A stretch of DNA of 64,000 bases, from contig SWBL01000209.1 of NCBI GenBank assembly GCA_024195585.1, forward strand, positions 27,005 to 91,004. The letters are read 5' to 3'. Shown in pieces: positions 44,357-55,697 of the stretch; the first letter of the stretch is position 1; every line of letters starts with the position of its first letter. The translations under genes and the position numbers were made by a program. The stretch comes from Aureobasidium sp. EXF-3400. Taxonomy: Eukaryota; Ascomycota; Dothideomycetes; Dothideales; Saccotheciaceae. The notes beneath the pieces were generated by a model, which did no database searches, had not been told where the DNA came from, and saw nothing but the letters and a program-made list of their open reading frames with translations.

Positions 44357-45910
44357 TTATTTCTTGCCAAAACCCATCATTTTCTTCAGCTTGGCCTCTC
44401 TTTCCGCAAACGAGAGTGAAGATTTCTTCTTAGGTTCTTCCGCCTTGGGTACCGGTGCTTGTTTGACCTCCTCTTCTGCGAATGGCTCCTTGACGTCCAG
44501 TTCCTTGGCTTGTCTTCTTAATGCCTGTTTCAGCAATGGTCGGTCACGAATCTCTTTGGACACACTATCGTCCCAGACAAACGTGATGAGCGAGCGGTCC
44601 CTGATACCCAAATCCTTGATGAGTCTTTGTTGACTAGTAGGGACGAAGATCAGTGGCTTCAGTTGGAATTGGGTTATTTGTAGCCTGAATCCAAGCGACG
44701 GATCATCGAGCATCTCCTTGACTTTTGTGTAGAGAGATTCAGATGTGTCTGACTGTGAAGCTCGCCACTCAACCATCATCATGTCTGGGAAGCGAATACG
44801 AAGAGTCACAGTCTTGATCTCATCAAGGGCTGCTGCTTTGGTTGCGCTCTTGGCGGCAATCTCCTTATCTGAGGGCAGACGTGTGTTTCTACCTAGCTTT
44901 GTAAGACTGGCTTGATGTGCGTTGGCGTGTTCGACAGAGGGCATGTAGTCAGCCTCGTTGTATGCTTGTCTTGCAGCGAATGGAGTGTTGGCGGAAGGAG
45001 CGGCGTAAATGGAGACGCCGGTATCCAACGATGGAAATTGACTTTCGGTCGAGGGCATCTGCGTCGTCGAAGATGATGCTATCACGTCATCTTCTTGGGC
45101 AGACTGTTCAGCGGGAGCGAGGTCGGGCGCAGGGGTCATGACGGTGTCTTCTGACGGATCCTGGGCAGCATCACCTTCGCGGGGCACAGCAGAGTTGTCG
45201 GCATCGGCGTTGGGAAGCGAAGAGAACTGTCCGTCAGGAGCGGCGTGTGCGCCATGTGATGATGCAGTTTGCACTTGAGAGGCGGTCTGCGGCGACAAAG
45301 CTTGCAGGTATGTGGTGATCTGGGCCTTGGCCTCTTCCATGCGCACACCTTCGTTCCTGAATGACAGCCTGATCAAGACGCTGCCATGATTATGACCAAG
45401 CTGAGCGAGAGACTTTTGTAAATCCAAGAAGGTGGACAACTCTTTCCCACTGCCTCCAATATTCAGGCAGGGTTGCAAGTAACAGAGGTAGCCGCTGCCA
45501 GCTTCTGTGCTTGGGGCGCTTCGCTCTGTGAGATTGAGCTTGTTTGTGTTTCCAGCGACACCATCTTCAAATTTGCGTAGAATGAGCCAGAGTGGAGTGT
45601 TGCTGGGGAAGTGGTCTTCTAGACGAGGCGAGTTATCTTCGGCGGGCAGTTGAAGGGCGACTTTAACCGGTGATGGAGAGCGTGAGGATTGAACGAGTTG
45701 GAGCTTTGCGCCAGAGACGAGACCGGAGAGACGGAAAGGAAGGGAGAGGTCGATGGGCCTGTCTTTGGTGTTCTTAAGGATGTGTTGATCGGGGTCTAGT
45801 TGGAGCTTGTCACATGCTTGCTCAAGGACGCTGCGCAAAGAAGTGGCAGGCGTGACTTTGACTTGAACACGCTTGAACGCAGCGTCCAGAACGACGACGT
45901 GAGAGGTCAT
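44357..45910 (-). CDS. TUG/ASPSCR1-like UBX-domain protein (Cdc48 cofactor)
   Basis: UBX proteins recruit the AAA ATPase Cdc48/p97; the TUG group regulates p97 assembly and membrane traffic. A single exon gives 517 residues. The N-terminal ubiquitin-like TUG domain covers residues ~3-78 (SHVVVLDAAFKRVQVKV..). A second conserved block around 95-205 includes LWLILRKFEDG and SVLIRLSFRNEGV. The middle is disordered and Ala/Pro/Ser-rich. The UBX domain spans ~365-450: TVTLRIRFPDMMMVEW, the Cdc48-contact loop FVPTSQQ, and SLITFVWDD. The tail is basic/acidic and ends KKMMGFGKK. The nearest yeast counterpart would be Ubx4. Divergent from the thioredoxin-PITH gene. Confidence 0.88.
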   Translation of the reverse strand: MTSHVVVLDAAFKRVQVKVTPATSLRSVLEQACDKLQLDPDQHILKNTKDRPIDLSLPFRLSGLVSGAKLQLVQSSRSPSPVKVALQLPAEDNSPRLEDHFPSNTPLWLILRKFEDGVAGNTNKLNLTERSAPSTEAGSGYLCYLQPCLNIGGSGKELSTFLDLQKSLAQLGHNHGSVLIRLSFRNEGVRMEEAKAQITTYLQALSPQTASQVQTASSHGAHAAPDGQFSSLPNADADNSAVPREGDAAQDPSEDTVMTPAPDLAPAEQSAQEDDVIASSSTTQMPSTESQFPSLDTGVSIYAAPSANTPFAARQAYNEADYMPSVEHANAHQASLTKLGRNTRLPSDKEIAAKSATKAAALDEIKTVTLRIRFPDMMMVEWRASQSDTSESLYTKVKEMLDDPSLGFRLQITQFQLKPLIFVPTSQQRLIKDLGIRDRSLITFVWDDSVSKEIRDRPLLKQALRRQAKELDVKEPFAEEEVKQAPVPKAEEPKKKSSLSFAEREAKLKKMMGFGKK

Positions 45911-46309
45911 GATTACGGATTAGGTGTGGATAGATTTGGTGGGTGATGAGTCGTATTGGAGTGATTATCGGGATGGAGTGGTCGAGCGAGAACGGGCCCA
46001 GTTCCAGAAGCGCTGGCCGAAAGATAGAAACAGAGGTAGACACCAGGTATAGGAAAGAGCGACGACTAGAATGCGCTCACTGCGAGAAAGAGCGAGTCCG
46101 TACAGAGGTTGCGACAAGGCAGTTTGCGTGGCAGGTGGCATGTTTGGAATGCTTTGATGGTCGCTGTTGCCCTCTGACGTCTCTATGTTTCGGCGAGCTT
46201 CTGTGACGCGCTTCCATCCATTTGCCCCGCCATCTGCGCGTGGTGTTTAGGCAAGAGCACAACAGCAAGCAAAGTTTAGTTGATAACACCAACAAATAAC
46301 ACATCAATC
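45911..46309. promoter_or_regulatory. Shared divergent promoter, UBX protein / thioredoxin-PITH protein
   Basis: 399 bp between the two start codons contain no coding frame and must hold both promoters. A link between them would be plausible because both act with the ubiquitin-proteasome system, but that is inference. Confidence 0.55.
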
Positions 46310-47343
46310 ATGTCGTCCAAGATCGTACACATCGAGTCGCCGCAGCAATTTAGCTCGTTGTTGTCGTCGTCGCGCATCGTCGTGACAGACTGTGAGTGCG
46401 CCGAGCAAACACTCCCCACCATGTGTATACCTAGGTACTGACCACCATCGCAGTCTACGCCGACTGGTGCGGCCCATGCAAGGCCATCGCCCCCTTCTAC
46501 GAGCAGCTCGCCAACTCGCTCTCACGCCCTAACCAGATCACTTTCACAAAGGTCAACACGGACAACCAGAAGGACATTGCCCAGACATACAACATCACCG
46601 CCATGCCCACCTTCATGGTCTTCAAGAACGGCCGCGAGACCCAGCGCATTCGTGGCGCTGACCCCAAGGCTCTCGATGCTGCTGTCAAGTCTCTGGCCTC
46701 CGAGGCCGAGTCTTCTTCCGCTGATGCCTCGTCTTCATCCTCGTCTGGTACATGGATTGGCGCATCTCTCCCTCGTGCATACTCAGACATCACCGACAGT
46801 GTTGATCTGCTCAACCTGGACTTCCTCAATGTCGACTCGGAAGCTGGCAATGCCCGCGCCGTCTTCAACACCGCCCAGCCCAGCGCCCTCTCGAAATCAA
46901 AGTCGCCTGCTGCTAAGGATTGGATCGAGAGTGACACAGATGAGCAACTCATGATGTACATTCCCTTCCAAAGCTCGCTCAAGGTCCAGAGCATCCACAT
47001 CACTTCTTTCCCCACCGAAGGCGATGATGACATTGTTCGACCTCGTACTTTGAAGCTCTACACCAACAAGTCAAACGTCCTGTCGTTCGATGAGGCCGAA
47101 TCAATCCCTTCGACCCAGGACATTACCTTGCAGGAGTCTGATTGGGATGCCAAGACTGGAACTGCTAAGGTTGACTTGCGCTTCGTCAAGTTCCAAAACG
47201 TTACAAGTCTGGTCATCTTTGTCGCCGAGGCAGAGGGTGATGGCGAGAAGACGAGAGTCGACCGTATCAGGATCATCGGCGAGACGGGTGAGAAGAGGGC
47301 CATGGGCAAGCTCGAGAAGATTGGCGATGAGCAAGGAGAGTAA
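46310..47343 (+). CDS. Thioredoxin-PITH protein (TXNL1 / Txl1 homologue)
   Basis: TXNL1 is a thioredoxin bound to the 26S proteasome through its PITH domain. Two exons (46310-46391 and 46454-47343) give 323 residues. The intron (GTGAGT..ATCGCAG) splits VVTDFYADWCGPC, so the redox motif WCGPC (32-36) lies in exon 2. The thioredoxin fold runs to ~residue 105 with the cis-proline in ITAMPTFMVF. A Ser/Ala-rich linker covers ~120-145. The PITH domain follows (~150-310), from SDITDSVDLLNLDFLNVDSE through YIPFQSSLKVQSIHI to RIRIIGETGEK. Length and layout match the family. The alternative, a plain thioredoxin, is excluded by the PITH half. Confidence 0.95.
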
Positions 47344-50300
47344 GCCAGCCATGCACATCCCGAACATGTACGCTACTGCACACTTCTCAACCCTCGCTGT
47401 CCTCTTTGACTCTCCTTCCTCCACGAACCTTCTTCTCTGTCACCAATGCCTATCACTGTCTTGGCCATCTCTGGCAAGCAACCCCACTTTCGCTGTTCCT
47501 CGTGAGTGATCGGCAATCAGATCCCATCTCGAGAGCGGAGGTTTACTCTAGACCTCGTAGGCTGTCGGCAATATCACATGCCGACAATCTCATATGAAGA
47601 TCTATCTTAAGGTTGAGAACTGTGCTGTTAGCCAGAGCACGCGCTTTTCGTCATTCTGCCGAAAGCGCCGGAGTTGCTTGATGCTCATTGTTCTTCTGGG
47701 GGAGCAAAAGTAAAAAAGACTCAGGCCCAGATTGTGAGCAACTTACCTGCTTAGTTTTGCTTGAACAGGTCTTCGCCGAGACCGCAAAGCATAACGCTGC
47801 TGTATAACGAAAGCAATGACAATTTCTGTCTCAGTTTAGCCTTTTCTCCATTCCGGCACTTTTCGTCCATGTGCAATTGTCTTTGTGAGCTTCGCGGAGA
47901 CGAATCGACCGTGGCATTGACTTTCAGTAGAATGGCAAGCGAGAGGTGCGAACTACAGCGCCTAACCTAGATCTCTTTGGTAAGAAAGCAGGGGGTATAG
48001 ACCATTCAGAGGTGGCTTTGTTGAGTATGTCCAGCTATTGACTGTTTGATCATCGATCGCTTGCAGCAGGGAAGAGTGCTCGTCTATAGAGGGCGTTCTA
48101 ATGTTGAGTAATTCACGAAAGGATATCCACAATCCTTCATGGGCGGCAGGTCCTTCCCATGTTGGGTTAATCCACAGAGATATCCACAATTCTTTCTCAA
48201 GGGTAAGCAAGACGTTTTGTACGTTTTTTGCACATCGCAATGTGCACGCGATTTTCCATCTGTATGTCTCAGAGCTATTAATGTTGCGCTGTTAGCCAGG
48301 TACGCAATTGCGGCTATATCAGGTACGGGAACCATGCGGGGCAGTGGTGCAAGAGAGTGATTGCGATGGGCATAACGACATAAACGACACAAACGGTGAG
48401 TGACGGCGACGGTTTATCCATCTTCCCTCAGCCGCACAACGCATAAAACTGCCCACACAAAACGCGTCTTCAGATATGCTTGACTTGCATTTGTTTATCT
48501 GGACCGTTTCATAACAATCACCGTTTCACAACACACGGCATGCAAGAAGGTATAGAGTTGCGGCTATGTCTTATGCGGAATGCTTACGTCTTTCATGCGT
48601 GCACTTGCCTTTCTGCTCTGCATACCGTTGTGGATAGCTAGAAGAGGCTGAAAGTTTATACAAGACGTCTGGAATATCACGGGATATCGCGGTCCTATCG
48701 TGGGAAGTCGAGGGCACTCGACTATCTGTGGCGGTGCCAATCCCAAAGAGTCGATCTCGGACCGCACTCGGTAGTTCCTTTGAGAGGGGTCGTTCACCCA
48801 AATGCTCGACAAAAGTTACACCACTTGGCATTATTCGTCTACTTGCTTAAGCTTTTTGCGCGTATCCAGTTCCGGAAATATGGGTTTGGCGAAAGAGGAT
48901 AGAGCATGGATAGGAAGAACAGGAGTTCCATCCTCGCTTCCCCTTTCTTTGTCACTTTCGCTCGCGTGTCTTTCACGCTACAATTACGCCCAATAGTTCA
49001 ACCATCGGAGCTTTTTCGATCTGCTAGGAAGATTCTGACAGGCCTCGATAGAAGGCTTGGTATTGCCTTAGGCATCTGGTAAAATGTCATCTTTCAGCCC
49101 TCTCGCCTGCCTTCCTAAAGTGGGTACTGCTTGGGGTTAAGAAAGACTAATATCACGTGTAGTGGCCGTCTATCTGATCTTCTTCGGGACTACCTTCTGT
49201 CGCCTATCCAGACCTCATGCAAGTTCCCTGCCGCATTTTGTTCCCGTGGAGCAATAATGCTTGTATTCTTTTTTGTCCAGGGTACGTACATGCAGGGACA
49301 ACGGCGGGAATGGGAATGCAAGGGAGCGAACAAGGGCATAAAAGGGAATATACGGCCTAAACTACGGTTGGACAGTCCGCCCTGCATAGAGATTCTCGAC
49401 CGAACAACGTAAAAAACAAAATTTTACAAATCTTGGATACGACATAAACTCAATTAGAGGCGAGGGCACGGTAGGAGAAACCATGCTGAAAACTCCGAAC
49501 GGGTGTTCAACCGGCAATGGGACCCAGGGGATTACTTTTATGCAGGGCATCTAGAAAGTCTATTGAGGTGTGCCTGCTGTTTCAGATGAATGCAAAAAGT
49601 CTATATCGCTGTATAGAAGATTTATACGCCTTATACATGCGTAATGCTGAATAAGCCCGCTCCACGTGCGAGCTGGTCATACTTCTGCACATCTTTCCCG
49701 GCGGCTCCATTTGCTTGTGTTATCTGCGTTCATGCACGAGCGGCTTTTCCTTTTTGCATACTTTGTGGATATGCTGCTGCTACCTCATCGTACGTCGTGA
49801 AAGGGTGGAGACAATGATAGCACTTGTGGGAAGTCTTTACCGCGCTGGATGGAAAATCGTCAAAACTGAGCGACGATCAGCGATCGACAAGATCTATGCA
49901 CAGCATCGGGACTAGACTGATAATAGCAGCACTACTCCTCTGGATGTCGGTCTTTCCGGTCCATCAATGCTACCTTCACCACAATGCCAAATAAGGGGCT
50001 CCAATGAGAGTCCACAGACATCTACTCCGTACTGCATTGCGATAAACCGAATACCCGTCAGTAGATGTGCTGATCAGAGGTGTAATGGGCCGTCCCGTGC
50101 CTGGAAGGTCCTCCACTTCCCCATGGGACTGGACTCTCTTTGCCCTTACGCCCGTACACAACCCAGAGAACGCCAATTGCGAAAGAGTGGCTTGCCTGTC
50201 CGCCATACATGCACGCAACACGACCAAGCAATGAAAAGTGCCACCGAAACTCCACAATCGCCCACTGACACTTTTTGACAAAAGACTCCACAAAAGCCAC

Positions 50301-53300
50301 GGTTTCTCGTGTTCTGACGATGACATTCCGTGGCGTATGGGGATATACTGAGCGAGCAATGGAGACAACAAGAGCAAGGACATGTATACGAAAGCTACTC
50401 TGGACCCGTTGCGCGTGCCTGGATCCTCCTCCTCATCATCAACACCACGGGCGAGGAGCAAGGAGAAAAAAGGCAATGCGGTACTACGAATCCTTCGGTT
50501 TGCCTTCGTGTCCCAGCAATTATCGACAGTCGAAAGCCAAGAAAGAAAAGCGCCGTTGACAGATGTCGGACCAAACATGCCGTTCTCTTTTCGTCAGGTA
50601 CCAGTACCACCGTAGCATATGTGTCTTATCCTCCTACAGGCACAGCAGACAGACGATCAATCCGTCAAAGAGCCCACATATTCTTTCGCAATATAGAGCT
50701 GAATCCTCCAAGAACTCCACACTTGCTCGCGTAGGGTAGATATGGGGAGATCTAAGACATTGTTCTCACGCGTTTTTGGTTGCGTGATTTTTAGCCATTT
50801 TGAGCACGTTTGGGCAAACCCAAGCAAAAGGATCATTAAAAGTGACCAACAAACTGTTGATGTTACTCCACAAAAGAGCTTATATCCAAGAATTCTACGG
50901 CCTGTATAGCCATTAGCGACCTCCGAGGACATGTATCACTCACTCCACCTAGACGTGTTGTATCCACTCTCTCCCCATTGCACACTATTGTCAACTGTAC
51001 AGCTCAACCTCTTTTCCTGGGCGGCCTCCTGACTCTACCTCTATCGCGTACTGCGATGCTACTTTTCTATGGTCCTCTACTCGAGTAGTACAATCAATAA
51101 CGTCCGTTGAAGGGACCACACAAAAGCCATTCTCGTGATGGAGAAGGTGGATGTAGATAACCACACAAAGATCTAGAGCAGTGGGGAGATACCATTTGAT
51201 GGGGCAGATGGGGCAGCCAAGCACGGGTCATTGGCGTCCGCCATATTTTTTGATACCAAGGATTGAGAAGAAGCGTCTAAGCGAACATCCATACCTGCGA
51301 TTCGAGGGACACACTGGCCGACGGCCACAAAACATTCATACATACAAGACTGTCCCTGGGGATCGTGCCTCGAGATCGCGACTCGCGAGTCGTGGAGCCA
51401 GAATATGGTGGGGACTGCATATCTCGTCAATGTTGGCCCTTTCAAGCGTCCGGATGGCGGCTGCTGTAAAGTGCTCACACCGAGCAAAGCCGTCGGTTTT
51501 GCCTAAACATGCTCCATATACACTACAGCAATTCCGGGGCTACGGTATGCTATCCGTGTATGCTAGTACAAAGAGATGTATCACAGTGTACGTATCTCTC
51601 GTTCTTTTGAGATCTTGCCCTTTTTCCTAATTTCGACAAAGGGAATTTCTCATTCGCCACAAATCCTTCCGATAGGTATCTTCTCCTTCGAATCAGGTCG
51701 TGTGGATCGGTCATAAGATACATATGTACTTGGCAGAAAGGGTCATGGAGAGTGGCCGTTATGCTTGCATAGACCCTAGAAATGAGATGGCGTTATGTAG
51801 ACGCGTGGTTGTAGATACAGCAGTCATGTGTACTTTGTCTCAGTCTGTCACACCAACGACATCTTGCAGGTCAATTCGGAGGATTGATGATGACAAGAAG
51901 TGTCAAGATAGCAGTGTACCAGAGTGTGTCTGAAGATGCAAGCGAAGGATCTAGCATGCTGTGCCGTGCATGACATGTGCATGTATCCACGTATCCAGTT
52001 TACCAAGTCAAGAAAATGCATCCAGATTCCTGGTTTCGAACCTGCCTCCGTTCCTTGCATGACCGGCGGCTTCATTGACTGTGTATTCGAGACCTTCGTC
52101 GGATACACAGACTCGATGTTGACGTAGCGTGCTCATGTCGGCATAGCATGATGACATGCAGCGGTCCTCTGCAATCAAAGCGCACGCACGTTGCTGACTC
52201 TTGCGTGCTCGAGCGACTAAGTAGGGAAAAACTTCTTTGCATGGAAACACACGCGACCATGGATGAAAGTGTAGCAGATATTGCCGAGAGCCAAACCATA
52301 AGCTGGTGAGCTGAAGAAATTCTGGCTTGCCTGATATTCTCAAGAGACGACAAGATCGAAGATTCAAGATCTGGGAAAATATAAATGGCGTAACCTGTGG
52401 TGAAATTGTGCGACGGAAGGCCCGTCACGGTCCCTGTAAATCTCCCGCTCTGGGCCCTGGCCCTTGATGCCGGGGCAGCCGGTGGAGGTAAGAGAAAAGA
52501 GAAAAAAAATGAAGATAAAAGATAGAAAATGGAAAGAAAATATGGCTCACGGCAAGAAAACCGCGGCATGACGATCTGCTAGCAGCAACGAGTCAAGTGG
52601 AGCGTCCAAGGTCTGGCTCACTGAGAATGTGGGGTGTTTGAGAAATCTCACCAAAAAAGGAAGTCGGACGGACTTGATCCGCTGGAGTCTGACTCCGGGT
52701 CAAGGCTAAGAGCAAAGCGACAGAGAGACGAAAAGACAGGAGTTCGCTCCACTTCTTCGTCCATATCAAGGGGCCATCTTTTTGACTCTCAGAATAGGCG
52801 AATATACCTTGTGAACCCCTTGATATTGAATTCTCCTTGACCCCTATGAACTCTCGCGGTGCAATTCGACCAGATGTTGCGGGTACAGATCGTGAACCAA
52901 GATATTGAAATCTTCGCTTGAGCCATCCGAATAGAGGAGCCGGCCGCTCGTGTGCCCAATGCATTCAACATGCAAAAGAAGAAAGGCTGGGCTAGGAAAT
53001 ACACCAACGAGCGGCAGGCGCGGCCATTCTCGCTCTCCTCGCCATCAAGGCGGTAAAGAGAGCAAGGTTTTTGTTAGTCAGGTACGCACAACTCTCGAGA
53101 AGCACTGCCGCTGCGCACGGTCGAGTCCGGACAAGTATGCTCATGCTCATCTTTGAACGTCGTTCTTGCTTTCTCGAGGTGATCAGGGAATAGTAATCAT
53201 GTTGCCGACCCGCAGTATGAAATGGGGAGCAGACATACGTACGCCTTGGAACGGTACTGCTCAAGTATCCACTTTGGTCCCGTATGGAGAGGAGAGGAGA

Positions 53301-54048
53301 GGCATGAATTAGATGTGAAGACTCTGGCTGGACACTGTCGGAATCATGCCACACAGCAGCACAAGTGCCGTATCTCTTGCAAGAGTCAGGATGCTGCGGG
53401 AGATCTTCTCTTTACCAGGGCATGTGAGTGGAGCTCGACGAGCACTTCGGCAGAGGGGAAATTTGGAGATTTGGAGATTTGAGATTTTGGTAGAGTGCGA
53501 TCATCTCCCCGCAAAATGGCAATGTGAAACGCTGCTTCCTCAGCTTGCAAAGGCAAGTTTGGAAAGCTTGCAGAGTCTAAAGCATAATCAGAGACATGTT
53601 GCAAAGGCAAATATTCACAGAAGAAGAGGCAGAGAAATTGTTTGAAGATGTCAGAGGCCACTGATGGGCTTGATGTTGAGATTCAGATAGCTAGAATCTA
53701 AGATAGCAAAAGACCGTTTTCCCGAAGCTCCCATCCATGCAAATGCAGATATGTCGCTGTACAGTACAAGAAAGCCCTAAAGCAAAGGGACTGAGAAGAA
53801 TGAAACCTTGCCCCAGGAAGGTGTAAAGACAGACATGAAGTGAAGTAAAGCAATAAAGAAAAGGCTCGCTTTGCGGCTGGAAGCGCCAGAGCATGTGACT
53901 TTTTGGCCTGTACTCTCATCCAGAGAGACAGTTTTGCGTGAGCGCACGAGTCTAATTGGAGCAGCAAACTGGAAAAAAGGAAGGTTGGCCGTGAGGTTTC
54001 GTAAGGCGTCAAACGTCAGAGAGAGAAAGATTGCTGGGCGGAAGACAT
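47344..54048. other. 6.7-kb stretch without a convincing gene
   Basis: It lies between the 3' ends of the thioredoxin-PITH gene and the Msn2-like gene. Open frames reach 200 codons (49976-50578, minus) but overlap frames of similar length in other phases, show no domains and lack splice-linked partners. A 12-bp direct repeat GATATCCACAAT occurs at 48122 and 48179. Base composition is mixed, not an AT-rich RIP-like island, and I see no terminal repeats or transposase. It could hold long 3' UTRs, non-coding transcripts or a gene too short or divergent to see. Confidence 0.5.
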
Positions 54049-55697
54049 CTAGTCATCGCGCTTTCTCTTCTTCTGCTGGAAGCTGTTGTCCTCAGCAGAC
54101 TCGTAGCCCGATTGGCTACTGCTGCTGGACCCGGCGACTGCGGCGGCGTGGTCGAAGAGCATGGCACCGAGCTCGCTGGCATCGGGGGTCTCGCTCTTGG
54201 GGCGCAGAACACCTGAGCCGACGTCTGGAACGTTGACAGCCATCTGAGAAGTCATGTCGCTGGTCATGACGCCCATGACAACAGTGCCAGCACCGTGGGT
54301 GCGCTGGTGCTGGCTGAGGTTGTCGCTGCGGCTGAACTTCTTGCCACAGTCGGTGCACTCGAAAGGCTTGTCGTGAGTGTGGAGGGAACGGTAGTGGCGC
54401 TTGAGGTGCTCTTGGCGACGGAAGCGACGCGAGCAGAGAGTGCAGACGAAGGTCTTGGAAGGATCCTCAGTCAGAGACTGCTTGCGACCGCGGCGGGTGG
54501 TCGAGGACGAGGGACCCGAGTGCGAGTGGTCGTCGCCAGAGGTGCAAGATGAGGAAGAAGATGCGGCAGCGTTGCTGGGGACCGACTGGGGCTGGTTGTT
54601 GGCAGAGTGGGAAGCAGCACTGTACTGAGGAGCCTTGACAGCCCTCTTGTTCTGGTTGCGGCGAACGGGAGTCATGTCGATGATGGGACCCGAGGATGTA
54701 AAGGAGAACTCAGATTGGCAAGGAGAGAAAGTAAGGTCTTCGTCACTGAAGGAAGCGTCGGTGAAGCAGAAGCTGGAGTCGGCAGTGAAGTGAGAGTCAA
54801 TACGCTGGCGTTTGCTGGCGCAGTCGTCCTCGACGTCGAGCTCGAAAAGAGGCTCGAATGTGGGGAATCCGTGGTTGGCAGGCATCAAGCCAGACGCGTC
54901 GAAAGTCTTGGATGGAGAGAAGTCACCCTTGAGTATCAACTTGTGCTCCTCGTCATCGCCAGCGCACAAAGTGGGCAAACAGGGGAAAACGTTGCTGGGG
55001 ACGGTCAATGTGCGGGGATCACAGACACTGGCGTCGTTGATGGCAGAGCGAGGAATAGGCGACGGCGAGGGTGACAATGATGGGCATGCCGAGTTGGAGA
55101 GCAGGTAGCTGCTGTTTTCGGTAAATGCCGAGGCAGGATGCAGGTACACTTCAGCTAGCGAGTCAGCCCCAGCTCTATAATTGGCCAATGCAGGGAAATT
55201 GCCCTCTCAATCAAACACGTACCTGGAGTCAAAGGAGGAGATCCTGACTGAGTCCACTCACCAAACATGTCGTCCTCACAGTTCTGCTTGAGCCCGTCGA
55301 AAGGGTTCATGTGAAGCTCGTTGGCAGGTGTGGGCATCATGTACTGAGGGCTGTCGGCAGAGTTGAAGCTGGTGGCAGACAGAGTAGGAGTGGCAGGGCC
55401 GTAGCAGTCAGAATCGAACGACATCATCTCTTGTTGGAGCATGATGGTAGGCTTCTGGTGCTGGAGACGAGGTGAGGCGGCAGGAGTGAGCATGGCTTGC
55501 GAGATGTACTGAGGCTGTTGCTGGTAAACAGGAGAGCTGCGCTGAGAGTACAAGACGTGGGATGAAATGGGTTGAGAAAAGTAGTCCATGTTCTGAGGAG
55601 CCATGTGCGAGTTGTAGTGGAGCTGCTGCTGCTTTTGAGGAGTGTAGTAATACATGGGCGACTGCATGGGAGTCTGGGTCATATATTGGTGTTCCAT
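54049..55697 (-). CDS. C2H2 zinc-finger stress regulator, Msn2/4 type
   Basis: Msn2/4-type factors bind AGGGG stress-response elements and switch on general stress genes. Coding exons 55223-55697 and 54049-55154, split by a 68-nt intron, give 526 residues. The N-terminal half is rich in Gln, Tyr, Ser and Pro ([12 protein letters not shown].., [11 protein letters not shown]), like an activation region. Two adjacent C2H2 fingers lie at ~400-455: [21 protein letters not shown] and [21 protein letters not shown], whose helix residues ([17 protein letters not shown]) are those of the Msn2/SebA/MsnA group. The tail is Ser-rich and ends KKRKRDD. The start at 55697 is the first ATG after a 5' UTR intron; an upstream ATG at 55742 lies inside that intron. 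Function by homology. Confidence 0.9.

Noticed and set aside
48122..48190. 12-bp direct repeat GATATCCACAAT, possible target-site duplication
   Set aside because: Copies are only 57 bp apart with no element between them.
48571..48831. 86-codon minus-strand frame with protein-like stretches
   Set aside because: A second frame over the same bases is equally open, and there is no motif, splice partner or known similarity.
49976..50578. 200-codon minus-strand frame in the gene-poor region
   Set aside because: Overlapped by similar-length frames in other phases, mixed composition and no recognisable domain; not enough to call a gene.
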